Origin: Candidatus Poriferisocius aerobius
Lineage (GTDB): Bacteria > Actinomycetota > Acidimicrobiia > Acidimicrobiales > Bin134
Direction of reading: 5' to 3'
Assembly: GCA_028278955.1 (NCBI GenBank)
Contig: JAPYOC010000078.1
Coordinates: 1-38,786 of the forward strand
DNA: 38,786 nt
Numbering within the stretch: position 1 is the first letter of the stretch; every line of letters begins with the position of its first letter. This document shows positions 7,226 to 15,388 of this stretch, piece after piece. The notes under the pieces are model-generated. The model had not been told where the DNA came from and searched no databases. It saw only the letters and a program-made list of their open reading frames with translations. The translations under genes were made by a program, and so were the position numbers.

Positions 7226-7991
7226 TCATAAGGCTCGCCTGTGACTGCCGCGGTGTCCCGGTTTCAGCACGCACCTTTCTCTCAATCTCGGCATCCAATG
7301 TCCGCATACTTCGCTTGGTGAAGGCAAGGGAGTCAATGGTGTGAGACCTGTAGCTTCCTGTAGGAGGAAAGAGTCTTGCGGTGGACCAGAGGCATCAATG
7401 CAATCGAGTAATGCCGATGCCTGGAAAACTCTGTTTCGCGACTTCTTGCCTCGCTGTTCAAGAATGCCTGCTTGCACTAGACGATCCACGGCGCGGCGAG
7501 CGGTCCGCTCGTTCACATTGATATCCGCAACCGTCCGCATTCGTGTTGTTTAGGCGATCTTGCCATTAGCTGAGCGTTCATATCGCACAACAAGTTCACG
7601 GTAAGAGGCACCCCGTCCGCACCTAATCTGACCGCTTCAGACGTGATCTGAACATTGGCTGCGGCTGTGAGGTCATCATCGAGCGTAGGACTTCGCAGCC
7701 CTGGCAAGCACTCTGCTTGCGCCACTCTCCACAACGGGGCATGCATCCTTCCATCGTGCTCGAAGCCATCCCTTCAGCGTGATACACAACCCAATCTGTG
7801 GCGGCGGAGTCTGCACACTCGAACTGGTACCGCATCAACTCAATGGACGCCCGAGATGCCGCGTTTTCTGTTTCCGTTGGGAACGATGGCCTCCAACCAG
7901 CAACAGGAGCAGGCAGGTACGCTGCGTATGCCCCCTGATGTTGAAACGCTATGCTAGTGCCATCCCATGTTCGGGTGACCATCTCGCCCAT
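7226..7991 (-). pseudogene. Fic-family gene remnant (frameshifted, catalytic core deleted)
   Basis: Three pieces in different frames line up with one Fic protein. Piece A (from about 7991 or 7982) has the Fic N-terminus TWDGTSIAFQHQGAYAAYLP, then AEGMASSTMEG. At about 7748 the frame shifts and piece B continues with HAPLWRVAQAECLPG and RSPTLDDDLTAAANV, then ends QHECGRLR. Piece C (7540-7226) resumes at TVADINVNERTARRAVDRL, the C-terminal winged helix. The HPFxxGNGR core that transfers AMP should lie between B and C but is gone. Intact Fic proteins AMPylate targets and are often toxins. The remnant ends in a Cys/His cluster (C-x10-C-x5-H-x3-H). Confidence 0.75.
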
Positions 7992-8199
7992 GCCAGAACC
8001 TCGCCAAAGCCCATCGCGCTGGAGCGGCAACAGGCTCGTCCAGCTGGAGCTGCGCCCCTGCCTCGCAGACCCTCTGGGCCGGCGCCAGACCATCTCGCTC
8101 AGGTTGCCCGTATCGGGAAGAAAAGGCGAACCCATCAGCCAGCCAGAAAGGGTCAAACGACTTTGGGGGTGGCGCTGGTGGTGAGACTTCAGGGCTCAT
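7954..8199 (-). CDS. Small ORF coupled to alkA, unknown
   Basis: An 81-residue frame whose ATG overlaps the alkA stop as ATGA, a layout typical of translational coupling. The product (starting MSPEVSPPAPPP, with KSFDPFWLADGFAFSS) resembles nothing I recognise. Its end overlaps the Fic remnant start by about 38 bases. It may be a genuine small gene, or the surviving head of a gene truncated when the Fic region arrived. Confidence 0.35.
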   Translation of the reverse strand: MSPEVSPPAPPPKSFDPFWLADGFAFSSRYGQPERDGLAPAQRVCEAGAQLQLDEPVAAPARWALARFWHGRDGHPNMGWH

Positions 8200-8807
8200 T
8201 GGTCGGAAACCTCCCAGCAGTACCAGGCGGCGATGCTGCGGTAGGGGCGGAATTGGTCGCCGAGGGGGTCTAGCTCCTCGGCGGTGGGGGGCTCGGTCCA
8301 GCCGTGGGCCAGGCCGTAGCCCTTGCGGACCCCGAGGTCGCCCACCGGCCAGACGTCGAGGCGGCGCAGCGAGAAGATCAAAAACATCTGGGCGGTCCAC
8401 GTGCCGATGCCCCACACCCCGCTGAGCTGGTCTATCACCTCCTCGTCGGACAGCCGGCCGAGCCCGGCCAAATCCAGCGCGCCCTGCTCGCAGCGGGCGG
8501 CCAAGTCGAGCATCGCCCTCGTCTTGGCCCCCGACAGCCCGGCCGACCGCAGCGGCGCCTCCCCCAGGGCCAGCACCGCCTCCGGCGTCCACCGCGCGGT
8601 CTGATCCCGCACCCGGCCCCAGATGGCGCCGGCCGCCTTGCCGGCCAGCTGCTGGTAGGCGATCTCCCGGCTCAGCACCTCGAAGCGCTCCCTGACGGCA
8701 GGCTTCGGGCCAAGCCGGGGCGGGCCGAACCGGCCCACCAGCCCGGCCATCACCTCGGAGGTTTCGCAAAGGGCCCGACTGGCCTCGGTCAAGCTCGCTC
8801 TGGCCAC
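8196..8807 (-). CDS. DNA-3-methyladenine glycosylase II-like (HhH-GPD)
   Basis: A 203-residue AlkA/MAG-type base-excision enzyme that removes alkylated purines. REIAYQQLAGKAAGAIW is the first core block. The helix-hairpin-helix is LSGVWGIGTWTAQMFLIFSL, and the catalytic Asp lies in VWPVGDLGVRKG. It ends WYCWEVSDQ, in keeping with the family's C-terminal YRSIAAWY block. The length is close to short actinobacterial family members and lacks the AlkA N-terminal domain. The start is GTG 8807. It is on the same strand as the corC-like gene, 39 bp downstream of it, so it may extend that operon. Confidence 0.88.
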   Translation of the reverse strand: MARASLTEASRALCETSEVMAGLVGRFGPPRLGPKPAVRERFEVLSREIAYQQLAGKAAGAIWGRVRDQTARWTPEAVLALGEAPLRSAGLSGAKTRAMLDLAARCEQGALDLAGLGRLSDEEVIDQLSGVWGIGTWTAQMFLIFSLRRLDVWPVGDLGVRKGYGLAHGWTEPPTAEELDPLGDQFRPYRSIAAWYCWEVSDQ

Positions 8808-8846
8808 GCCAATGCTCCGAGAACGAACGGGGACCCGAGAACCGTG

Positions 8847-9692
8847 CTATCCGCCAGACGCCGCCGCAGCGACCGGCCTCACCATCACTCGGGCGATGCG
8901 CCGGCCGGTGATCCGCTCCACCAACAGCTCCCAGCCGTCCATCACCAGCGTCTCCCCCTCCTCGGGCACATGGCCCAGGGTGTTGAAGATCAGACCGCCC
9001 ACGGTGTCCCAGTCGCCGTTGGGCAGCGGCGCCCCCAGCACCTCGCTCAGCTCGTCGATGGTCACCCGTCCGTTCACCCGCACCGCTCCGGGCGCCACCC
9101 GCTCGATCATGGGCTCCTCCACGTCGAACTCGTCGACGATCTCGCCTACCAGCTCCTCGATGAGATCCTCGAGGGTGACCACCCCGGCGGTGCCCCCGTA
9201 CTCGTCCACCACGATGGCGATGTGGAACTGCTCGGCCTGCATCTCCCGCAGCAGGAGGGAGATGCGTTTGGTCTCGGGCACGAAGTGGGGGGTCCGGGCC
9301 ACCGCCGCCGCCGCAGACCCGGCGCCCCGCTCCCGCTCGGCCCGCATCAGGTCTTTGGCGTGGACCACGCCCACCACGTCGTCGATCCCCTCGGCGTACA
9401 CCGGCACCCGGCTGTAGCCGTGCTCGATGACGATGGCGATGGCCTCGGCCACCGTGTGCTGGTCGCCTATCGCCACCATGTCGGTGCGGGGCACCATCAC
9501 CTCTCGGGCCACCGTGTCGCCGAACTCGATGATCTGACCGATCAGCTCCCGCTCCTCGGGCTCGATGACGTCGGACGCCTCGGCCGCCTCGGCCATGGCC
9601 AGCAGCTCCTCCTCTGACACCTGCGGCGACTCCTGGCGCCAGCGGGCCGGCACCAGGCGCCCCGCCCACCCGAACCGGCCGGGGGTGCTCAT
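8847..9692 (-). CDS. CorC/HlyC-type CBS-domain protein
   Basis: A 281-residue protein with two CBS domains and a C-terminal CorC_HlyC transporter-associated domain. The CBS pair starts at VAREVMVPRTDMVAI (about residues 60-75) and continues through GYSRVPVYAEGIDDVVGVVHAKDL. The second CBS has HIAIVVDEYGGTAGVVTLEDLIEELVGEI, and the C-terminal domain has VNGRVTIDELSEVLG and DTVGGLIF. No membrane DUF21 domain is present, so this is the soluble CorC-like form, thought to act in Mg/Co efflux or membrane homeostasis. The start ATG overlaps the ybeY stop by four bases. In many genomes era follows directly; here it does not. Confidence 0.9.
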   Translation of the reverse strand: MSTPGRFGWAGRLVPARWRQESPQVSEEELLAMAEAAEASDVIEPEERELIGQIIEFGDTVAREVMVPRTDMVAIGDQHTVAEAIAIVIEHGYSRVPVYAEGIDDVVGVVHAKDLMRAERERGAGSAAAAVARTPHFVPETKRISLLLREMQAEQFHIAIVVDEYGGTAGVVTLEDLIEELVGEIVDEFDVEEPMIERVAPGAVRVNGRVTIDELSEVLGAPLPNGDWDTVGGLIFNTLGHVPEEGETLVMDGWELLVERITGRRIARVMVRPVAAAASGG

Positions 9693-10201
9693 GGCCGCCC
9701 GGCCTGCTGGGGGGCCGCGGCGGCGAGCAGCGCCGCCTCCCGCTGCTGCATCTCGCGGGCATCGGCGTCTTCGACATGGTCGTAGCCCAGAAGGTGCAGG
9801 GCGCCGTGTACCACCAGCAAGGCCAGCTCGCCGGCGACGGGGTTGTCACCGGCCGCGGCATTGGCTGCCGCCACCGAGGGGCAGATCACCACATCGCCCA
9901 CCAGCCGGGGCTCGCCATCGGCCCGGAGCGCGCTCCCGTCGTCAGCACCGAAGGCCAACACGTCGGTGGGCCGGTCGATTCCCCTGTGGGCGGCATTGAG
10001 CGCCGCCATCTCGTCGGCGGCCACGAACGACAAGCCCGCCTCCCAGGGGGTCGCCACCTGCTCCTCGACCATCACCCGGCGAAGCAACGCGGCCCAGCGG
10101 TCTCGGTCCACACCCAGATCCTGTTGGCGGTCGGACACCACGACCGCGGCCTGATCGGCGTCGAAGCCGCTGGGTTTGGGAACCCCGTCGCCGTCGGCCA
10201 T
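9689..10201 (-). CDS. ybeY: Endoribonuclease YbeY
   Basis: A 170-residue zinc-dependent RNase that matures the 16S rRNA 3' end and takes part in ribosome quality control. The metal-binding motif HGALHLLGYDH (three His) is intact. The upstream core includes ALNAAHRGIDRPTDVLAFGADD and GDVVICP. I place the start at ATG 10201, overlapping the phoH stop as TGATG; GTG 10204 (GTGA overlap) is equally compatible. It is coupled to phoH before it and to the corC-like gene after it, the classic ribosome-maturation cluster order. Confidence 0.93.
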   Translation of the reverse strand: MADGDGVPKPSGFDADQAAVVVSDRQQDLGVDRDRWAALLRRVMVEEQVATPWEAGLSFVAADEMAALNAAHRGIDRPTDVLAFGADDGSALRADGEPRLVGDVVICPSVAAANAAAGDNPVAGELALLVVHGALHLLGYDHVEDADAREMQQREAALLAAAAPQQAGRP

Positions 10202-10944
10202 CACCGCCGGACCCGCTCGTAGGCGTCCACGATGTCGGCCACGATGCGGTGGCGGACCACATCACGAGAGCTCAAACGCACGAACGACAAGCCGTCGATG
10301 TCCCCCAAGACCTTCTCCAATGACATCAGACCGCTGCGGCCCCGGTCTACGTCCACCTGGGTCACATCGCCGGTGACCACCGCCTTGGAGCCGAATCCGA
10401 TGCGGGTCAAGAACATCTTCATCTGCTCGGGGGTGGTGTTCTGGGCCTCGTCCAAGATGATGAAGCTGTCATTGAGGGTGCGGCCCCGCATGTAGTCACG
10501 AACCGCCATGGCCACCGCTAGCCAGCTCTTACCGGTGCCGGCCGGACCGATGCCGAACGTGATGATGTTGGCCCGCATAGCGTCGACATAGCGGCGCTGG
10601 CCGGCCGATTGGGGGCGGATAGCCCGGCCCCGGCCCGACCGCAGCACATCGGTGTCCATGACCCCAGAGGGGCTCTCGTCGGCCTCCACCATCTGGATGG
10701 CCCGGCCCAGGGTGCGGGAGTCGAGCGGGTGGCCCCCCTGCACCAGAAGGACCATCTCGTCGAACAGGCCGGCCACCCGCTCGGCGCCCTGGCCCGACAC
10801 GGTGATCCGGTTGCCCCGCACAAAGATGTCGGCATCGGGAAACGACCGCTCGATCTGGCGGAGGTGCTGGTCGCGCTCGCCCAGCAGGGCTGCCATGAGC
10901 CCATTTGGCGCAATGTCTATGGTGACCGGCGCTGCGGTGGTCAT
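10201..10944 (-). CDS. PhoH-like ATPase with internal in-frame deletion
   Basis: PhoH-like proteins are P-loop ATPases related to superfamily 1 helicases and are encoded with ybeY. This one has a KH-like N-terminus ([16 protein letters not shown]), Walker A GPAGTGKS (133-140), Walker [16 protein letters not shown] (161-175) and the C-terminal [21 protein letters not shown] block. It is 247 residues, whereas family members are commonly 310-350. The shortfall is in one place: LAVAMAV (142-148) runs straight into [11 protein letters not shown], skipping the conserved block of about 65 residues that normally holds LTRPAVEAGE and LGFLPGD. The frame is intact across the join (near 10500). It is either a real lineage deletion or an assembly error. 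The ATG abuts the HTH gene stop. Confidence 0.85.
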   Translation of the reverse strand: MTTAAPVTIDIAPNGLMAALLGERDQHLRQIERSFPDADIFVRGNRITVSGQGAERVAGLFDEMVLLVQGGHPLDSRTLGRAIQMVEADESPSGVMDTDVLRSGRGRAIRPQSAGQRRYVDAMRANIITFGIGPAGTGKSWLAVAMAVRDYMRGRTLNDSFIILDEAQNTTPEQMKMFLTRIGFGSKAVVTGDVTQVDVDRGRSGLMSLEKVLGDIDGLSFVRLSSRDVVRHRIVADIVDAYERVRR

Positions 10945-11217
10945 TCAGGAGTCGAAGCCTGCGTCGCTGTCATCATCCTGTCGGTCAGCGGCGCGGGAAG
11001 GCACAGGGTCGGGATAGAGGTGGCCAAGCGTGCCCGGCTCTATCTTGCTGCGCTCGATGAACACATCCACGTCAGACTGCTTCACCCGTATCACACGGCC
11101 CATCCGATACGCAGGCAGGCCCCCCTCGTTGATGAACCGGTACAGCGTCCTGGTGGTGACGCCAAGCCTCTTGGCTGCGGTCTCAGTATTCAGCCATTCA
11201 ATTTGGGATTCGCTCAT
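10945..11217 (-). CDS. Excisionase/MerR-like helix-turn-helix protein
   Basis: A 90-residue DNA-binding protein. EWLNTETAAKRLGVTTRTLYRFINEGGLPAYRMGRVIRV is a winged helix of the excisionase/BldC type (HTH_17), followed by SDVDVFIERS and an acidic tail (DRQDDDSDAGFDS). Its stop codon directly abuts the phoH ATG, so it is the first gene of the phoH-ybeY-corC run and may regulate it; that role is inference. Stand-alone proteins of this type are common actinobacterial regulators and not evidence of a phage by themselves. Confidence 0.8.
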   Translation of the reverse strand: MSESQIEWLNTETAAKRLGVTTRTLYRFINEGGLPAYRMGRVIRVKQSDVDVFIERSKIEPGTLGHLYPDPVPSRAADRQDDDSDAGFDS

Positions 11218-11302
11218 CTCACGACACCTTATCTTGTTTCCGACTGGTCAACCGCAATACTGGTGGAGGAGAGCGCAGCAGTGGTCCCGTCGCGCCCATC
11301 TT

Positions 11303-12082
11303 CTACGCCGGCGGCTCTGGGGCGGTTCGATGGTTGGCGTGGCGCAGCATCTGCAACGCGCTGGCGATGAGCAAGACGGCGAACAGGGTGGCCGACAACC
11401 GGGGGCTGAGCTCGCTGGCCCCGACGGCGCCGATGAAGGCCGAGACCACCCCGGACACACCGACGGTCAGCGCGGCCCTGGGGTCGATGTTGCCCGAGCG
11501 GCGGTTGCGGACGGTTCCGATAAGGGACGTGGGGAGGATCACCAGCAACGAGGTGCCCTTGGCGGTGGGATCGAGGAAGCCGAACAGCAGGATCATTGCG
11601 GGAATCATGACCACCCCCCCGCCCACGCCCATGATGCCCGACAACAAGCCGGTCGCTAGGCCGCAGCCGAAGTAGGCGAAGGCCAACGGCACCGTGACGC
11701 TGCCGTGGCCGTCGGTGCTCGGCGCGGTGACCAAGAACTCGACTGCGGTGACCAGCAGCAACACGGCGAAACCGATTCGCAGCAGGCGGATGGGCAAGTG
11801 GGCGAGCAGCCAGGTCCCGGTCGTCACCCCCACGGACGACCCGGCGAAGATCAGCAGTCCGGGCATCCAGGCCACCGAGCCGTCGAGGAGGAAGCCGACC
11901 AGCGCCGCGGCGGAGATGGGCACCATGGCGCCCAGCGAGGTGCCGTGGGCCCGGCGCTGCTCCATGCCCAAAAGCAGCACCAAACACGGCACCATGAGAA
12001 TCCCGCCGCCCACCCCGAACAAACCGGACAAAAAGCCGGTCGCAACGCCGACCCCGGCGGGCCCCCACTTCGAGTTCTTCAC
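11303..12082 (-). CDS. TSUP family (TauE/SafE-type) membrane transporter
   Basis: A 259-residue integral membrane protein with about eight hydrophobic segments. It carries the twin family motifs in its two halves: GLFGVGGGILMVP near residues 20-32 and GIMGVGGGVVMIP near 150-162. TSUP proteins move sulfonates, sulfite or other organic anions across the inner membrane. No substrate can be assigned. It is followed by 85 bp with no evident gene before the HTH gene, and it lies 40 bp downstream of the acyl-CoA ligase on the same strand. Confidence 0.9.
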   Translation of the reverse strand: MKNSKWGPAGVGVATGFLSGLFGVGGGILMVPCLVLLLGMEQRRAHGTSLGAMVPISAAALVGFLLDGSVAWMPGLLIFAGSSVGVTTGTWLLAHLPIRLLRIGFAVLLLVTAVEFLVTAPSTDGHGSVTVPLAFAYFGCGLATGLLSGIMGVGGGVVMIPAMILLFGFLDPTAKGTSLLVILPTSLIGTVRNRRSGNIDPRAALTVGVSGVVSAFIGAVGASELSPRLSATLFAVLLIASALQMLRHANHRTAPEPPA

Positions 12083-12122
12083 GGCGCGGCGAAAATGGCC
12101 GAGCAGAGGGCCGCGACCCGGC

Positions 12123-13700
12123 TCACCCGGTGGCGGCCTGATCGCGCAGCACGTACTTCAGCACCTTGCCCGAGGCGTTGAGCGGCAGGGCGTCGGCGAA
12201 CCGCACCCGGCGGGGCACCTTGTAGTTGGCCATCTGGCCGCGGCACCAGGCGATGATCTCCGCCTCGCCGGGCTCGGCGCCGGGGACGGGCACCACCGTG
12301 GCCACCGCCACCTCGCCGAGCCGGTCGTCGGGCATCCCGACCACCGCAACCTGCCCGATATGGGGATGAGCAAGCATGATGCTCTCGATCTCGGCCGGGT
12401 AGGCATTGAACCCGCCCACGATGAACATGTCCTTCTTGCGGTCGGTGATGTCGATGTTGCCCCGCTCGTCCATCACCCCGATGTCGCCGGTGTGCAGCCA
12501 GCCGTCGGCGTCGATGGCCTCGGCGGTCTGGATGGGGTCGTCAAGGTAGCCCAACATGATGTTGTAGCCCCGCACCACGATCTCGCCGGGCTCGCCGCAA
12601 GGCACCTCGCGGCGGTCGTCGTCCACCACCTGAACCTCGACGTCGGCAATGGCCCGACCCGAGGTGTTGGCGATGGTCTCGGGGTCGTCGTCGTGACGGC
12701 ACATGGTGGCGATGCCCGATGCCTCGGTGAGCCCGTAACCGGTGACGATGGTCTCGAAACCGAGTCGGGCCCGCATCTGGAGGATCATCTCCACTGGAAT
12801 GGCTGCGGCCCCGGTCACCGCCAGGCGCAGGGTGGACAGGTCGAAGCGGTCGAGGTCGGGGTGGTTCAAGATGGTCTGGTACACAGCCGGCGGCCCCGGA
12901 AGCATGGAGATGCGCTCTTCGGGCACCCGGGCCATCACCGCGGGCACGTCGAACACCGGGTGGGGGATGTTGGCGGCCCCGGTCATCAGGCAGGCCAGGA
13001 TGCCGGAGTTGAGGCCGAAGGCGTGGAAGTAGGGGTTGACGATGAGGTAGCGGTCGCCAGCCCGCAGGCCGATCACCTCGCACCACGAGAAGAAACCCCG
13101 GCAGATGGCCGAATGGACGAGCATGGCCCCCTTGGGCTGGCCGGTGGTGCCCGAGGTGAACATGATGTGGCACAGATCGCCGCCTTTGACGGCGGCGGCT
13201 CGGGCATCGCCGTCGGCCTCGGCCACCTGCCCGGCCCGCTCGAGGAAATCGGCAAAGCCAGTGGCGCCGTCGGGAACGGACCCCCGCAGCACCACAATCT
13301 CATCGAGACCGGAACCGCCGCTGGCTTCGCCGAGCAGGGCGACGTAATCGGTGTCCAAGAAGTCGGTGACGGTGAACAGGATGCGGGCCTTCGACTTCTG
13401 GAGGATGTAGTCGGCCTCGCGCCCCTTGAACCGGGTGTTCACCGGCACCAGGACGCCGCCGGCCAGATGCACCCCCAGCCCGGCCACCACCCACTCCCAA
13501 ATGTTGGGGGCCCACACCGCCACCCGGTCGCCCGGCTCGACACCCGAGGCCATCAGCGCCCGAGCCGAGGCCCGAACGCGGTCGCGCAGCTCCGGGAACC
13601 TCCAGCGCACGTCACCGTCCACCAGCGCCTCTGAGCCGGGAAACCGGCGAGCCGCATCATCGAGCAGTTCGCAGATGGTGGCCCACGGCGCCTCGGACAT
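12123..13700 (-). CDS. Acyl-CoA ligase, FadD3-like AMP-forming
   Basis: A 525-residue ANL-superfamily enzyme that activates a carboxylic acid as acyl-AMP and then acyl-CoA. The phosphate-binding motif is IMFTSGTTGQPKGAML (about 177-192). The A5 motif is GYGLTEASG and the A7 motif WLHTGDIGVMDERG. The hinge and A8 are ITDRKKDMFIVGGFNAYPAEIE, and the A10 lysine is in LPLNASGKVLKY. The overall pattern resembles FadD3/FadD17-type ligases for steroid side-chain or ring products, but substrate choice cannot be read from motifs. It is placed downstream of the first Liv-type binding protein, with a strong hairpin between them. Confidence 0.88.
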   Translation of the reverse strand: MSEAPWATICELLDDAARRFPGSEALVDGDVRWRFPELRDRVRASARALMASGVEPGDRVAVWAPNIWEWVVAGLGVHLAGGVLVPVNTRFKGREADYILQKSKARILFTVTDFLDTDYVALLGEASGGSGLDEIVVLRGSVPDGATGFADFLERAGQVAEADGDARAAAVKGGDLCHIMFTSGTTGQPKGAMLVHSAICRGFFSWCEVIGLRAGDRYLIVNPYFHAFGLNSGILACLMTGAANIPHPVFDVPAVMARVPEERISMLPGPPAVYQTILNHPDLDRFDLSTLRLAVTGAAAIPVEMILQMRARLGFETIVTGYGLTEASGIATMCRHDDDPETIANTSGRAIADVEVQVVDDDRREVPCGEPGEIVVRGYNIMLGYLDDPIQTAEAIDADGWLHTGDIGVMDERGNIDITDRKKDMFIVGGFNAYPAEIESIMLAHPHIGQVAVVGMPDDRLGEVAVATVVPVPGAEPGEAEIIAWCRGQMANYKVPRRVRFADALPLNASGKVLKYVLRDQAATG

Positions 13701-13755
13701 AGCTTGGACCCTAATTCACTGCCCGCGGTGCGGCGGAGTTCGCCGGCCAGCCACC

Positions 13756-13797
13756 CCGGGCCCGACCCGCCGCCAACGGGCGGACGATCGGGCCCGG
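13756..13797 (-). terminator. Strong GC hairpin, candidate terminator
   Basis: CCGGGCCCGA (13756-13765) and TCGGGCCCGG (13788-13797) form a perfect ten-base inverted repeat, with an inner CCGCC/GGCGG pair. It lies 26-67 bases downstream of the binding-protein stop, before the ligase gene. There is no T tract, as is common in high-GC actinobacteria, so it may terminate or only attenuate. Confidence 0.5.
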
Positions 13798-13822
13798 CGC
13801 AGCCGTTTTCGATTGAGCGGCT

Positions 13823-15322
13823 CTACCGGTCGGAGTCGCCATAGCACACGAAGTCGTATGCCACCTCGTAGTCGGCGTCCACCACCTGCACCATGCCAGT
13901 ACAGTCGGGGGCGATCACATGGTCGGCGGGGAACTTCACCGCACCGAGGCCGCCGGACTGCTGGGAGGACTCGAAGCCATCGATGTTCGCCGCTTGATAG
14001 AAGCTGGCGGTGTCCAGATCCTCGCCGGCGGCGGCGATCATCTGGATCATGAGGTCGGCCGACCAATACCCCACCAGGCTGCCGAACCCGGGGAAGGCCC
14101 CGACTGCCTCGTAGTCGGCCAAGAGCTGCGAGATGGCCGGCTTGGAGTCGTCGAGCGGGGGCACCTGGGTCACGGCGTAGCCGCCTTCCAGGGCCTGGCC
14201 CAAGTCGGGGCTGGATCCGGGCAGGCCCGGGACATAAGTCAAGAAGTCGGCCACCGGGCCCCCGTAGCCGGAGGCGGCGATGGCAGCCTTGAGGGTGATG
14301 GCACCGGCGAAATCGGTGGAGAGGATCACCAGATCGGGCTCGTTGTCCAGCACCGTGTTCACGAACCGGGTGGGATCGGTGATACCGCCCCCGGTCGAGG
14401 TGGGCACGAACTCGCTGAACGCCAGCTTCCCGGCCCACAGCGTTTTGTACAGCGTGGCGCCGGCGCGACCGGCGTCGTCGTCGCTGTTGAAGATGCCCAC
14501 GGTGATGTCCTCGGTGCCGAAGAAGTCGAACCAGATGTCTCGGACCGACACCAGTGGATCGGCACCCTCCACCCCGAAGGCGTAGCCGCTCAGGCAGCCG
14601 TTGAAACCGAAGCCCCAGTCGTTGGGGGCGCAGAATCCGGGCATGAACCCCCAGCCGGTGAACGGCACCTGGTTCTCGGCCAGATAGTCGGTGGTCTGGG
14701 GCAAAGAGACCGCGGAGGTGACCATGATGCCGAACACCTCGTCGTTCTCCACCATGCTCCGGGCCCCCTCGAAGTTGGCTCCGGGATCGCTGCCGTCATC
14801 CACAAACTGGACCAGCTCCACCGTGCGCCCGCCAGGCAGCTCGCCGTCGCGGTTGGCCCGGTCCAGTCGGGCGTTGATGCCGTCGGTGAATCCGCCGTAC
14901 AGCGCATCCTGGGTCATCGCCCCGAGGCGGATGGTGTCGTCGCTCACCCCGCGGGTGGAGGGCTCGAAATCGATCTCGTAGGTGAAGGCGCCCCACGTGC
15001 GGGAGGCCGCCATCTCCTCGTCCTCCTCGTCGCCGTCCATGGGCTCGTCACCGTCATCGGTGTGCTCGTCGTCGTCATGGTCATGCTCGTCGTCGTCATG
15101 GTCGTGGTCGTCATGCTCGTCGTCGTCATGGTCGTGGTCGTCATGGTCGTCGTCCTTGGACTCAGACTCGGCGTCGTCCATTGGCTCCTCGGCGGGCGCC
15201 TCGGCCGGGGCGGGAGCGGAATCTTGGCCCAGAGCGTCATCGTCATCGTTGCCGCAGGCCGCGGCCACCAACATCAGCGCGGCCAAGAGCGCGAGAAGCT
15301 TGCAGAACAGTGGTCGTTTCAT
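13823..15322 (-). CDS. Branched-chain-amino-acid-type ABC substrate-binding lipoprotein, His/Asp-rich
   Basis: A 499-residue periplasmic-binding-fold protein of the HAAT (LivJ/LivK) family. The ATG at 15322 has GGAGGGG five bases upstream. A lipoprotein signal ends LVAAACG with Cys23 as the lipid site. Residues 57-90 are a His/Asp-rich spacer with nine His. The binding domain follows: TIRLGAMTQDALYGG, an F-D-D-G-S-like segment, and VVDADYEV near the end. It is the partner of the fused permease-ATPase gene 66 bp upstream. The ligand could be an amino acid, amide, urea or another small polar compound. The His-rich stretch hints at metal binding but may only be a flexible acidic tether. Confidence 0.87.
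   Translation of the reverse strand: MKRPLFCKLLALLAALMLVAAACGNDDDDALGQDSAPAPAEAPAEEPMDDAESESKDDDHDDHDHDDDEHDDHDHDDDEHDHDDDEHTDDGDEPMDGDEEDEEMAASRTWGAFTYEIDFEPSTRGVSDDTIRLGAMTQDALYGGFTDGINARLDRANRDGELPGGRTVELVQFVDDGSDPGANFEGARSMVENDEVFGIMVTSAVSLPQTTDYLAENQVPFTGWGFMPGFCAPNDWGFGFNGCLSGYAFGVEGADPLVSVRDIWFDFFGTEDITVGIFNSDDDAGRAGATLYKTLWAGKLAFSEFVPTSTGGGITDPTRFVNTVLDNEPDLVILSTDFAGAITLKAAIAASGYGGPVADFLTYVPGLPGSSPDLGQALEGGYAVTQVPPLDDSKPAISQLLADYEAVGAFPGFGSLVGYWSADLMIQMIAAAGEDLDTASFYQAANIDGFESSQQSGGLGAVKFPADHVIAPDCTGMVQVVDADYEVAYDFVCYGDSDR
15065..15145 (-). repeat. 30-bp tandem repeat coding for HDDHDHDDDE
   Basis: Two full 30-base units (15116-15145 and 15086-15115) code for the decapeptide HDDHDHDDDE, followed by a seven-residue partial unit HDHDDDE to 15065. 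The repeat lies inside the binding-protein gene, just after its lipoprotein anchor. Slippage at this low-complexity tract could change its length between strains. Confidence 0.8.
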
Positions 15323-15388
15323 TTCCCCTCCGATAGTTGGAACGGCGACATAGTAGGCCAAGGGTTCTCGGCTGTCACCCCGAGCCCG

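Noticed and set aside
7954-9861. A 635-residue minus-strand frame spanning alkA, the corC-like gene and ybeY
   Set aside because: It runs in a different frame through three recognised genes and is Arg/Gly-rich; only its last 81 codons, from ATG 8199, were kept as a low-confidence ORF.
10945-11217. HTH protein as a phage excisionase
   Set aside because: It abuts phoH in a housekeeping run and no integrase or phage gene is near; such proteins are ordinary regulators in actinobacteria.
15065-15145. CRISPR-like repeat array in 15065-15145 or 26049-26156
   Set aside because: The units are contiguous with no spacers, are in frame inside lipoprotein genes and encode acidic peptides.
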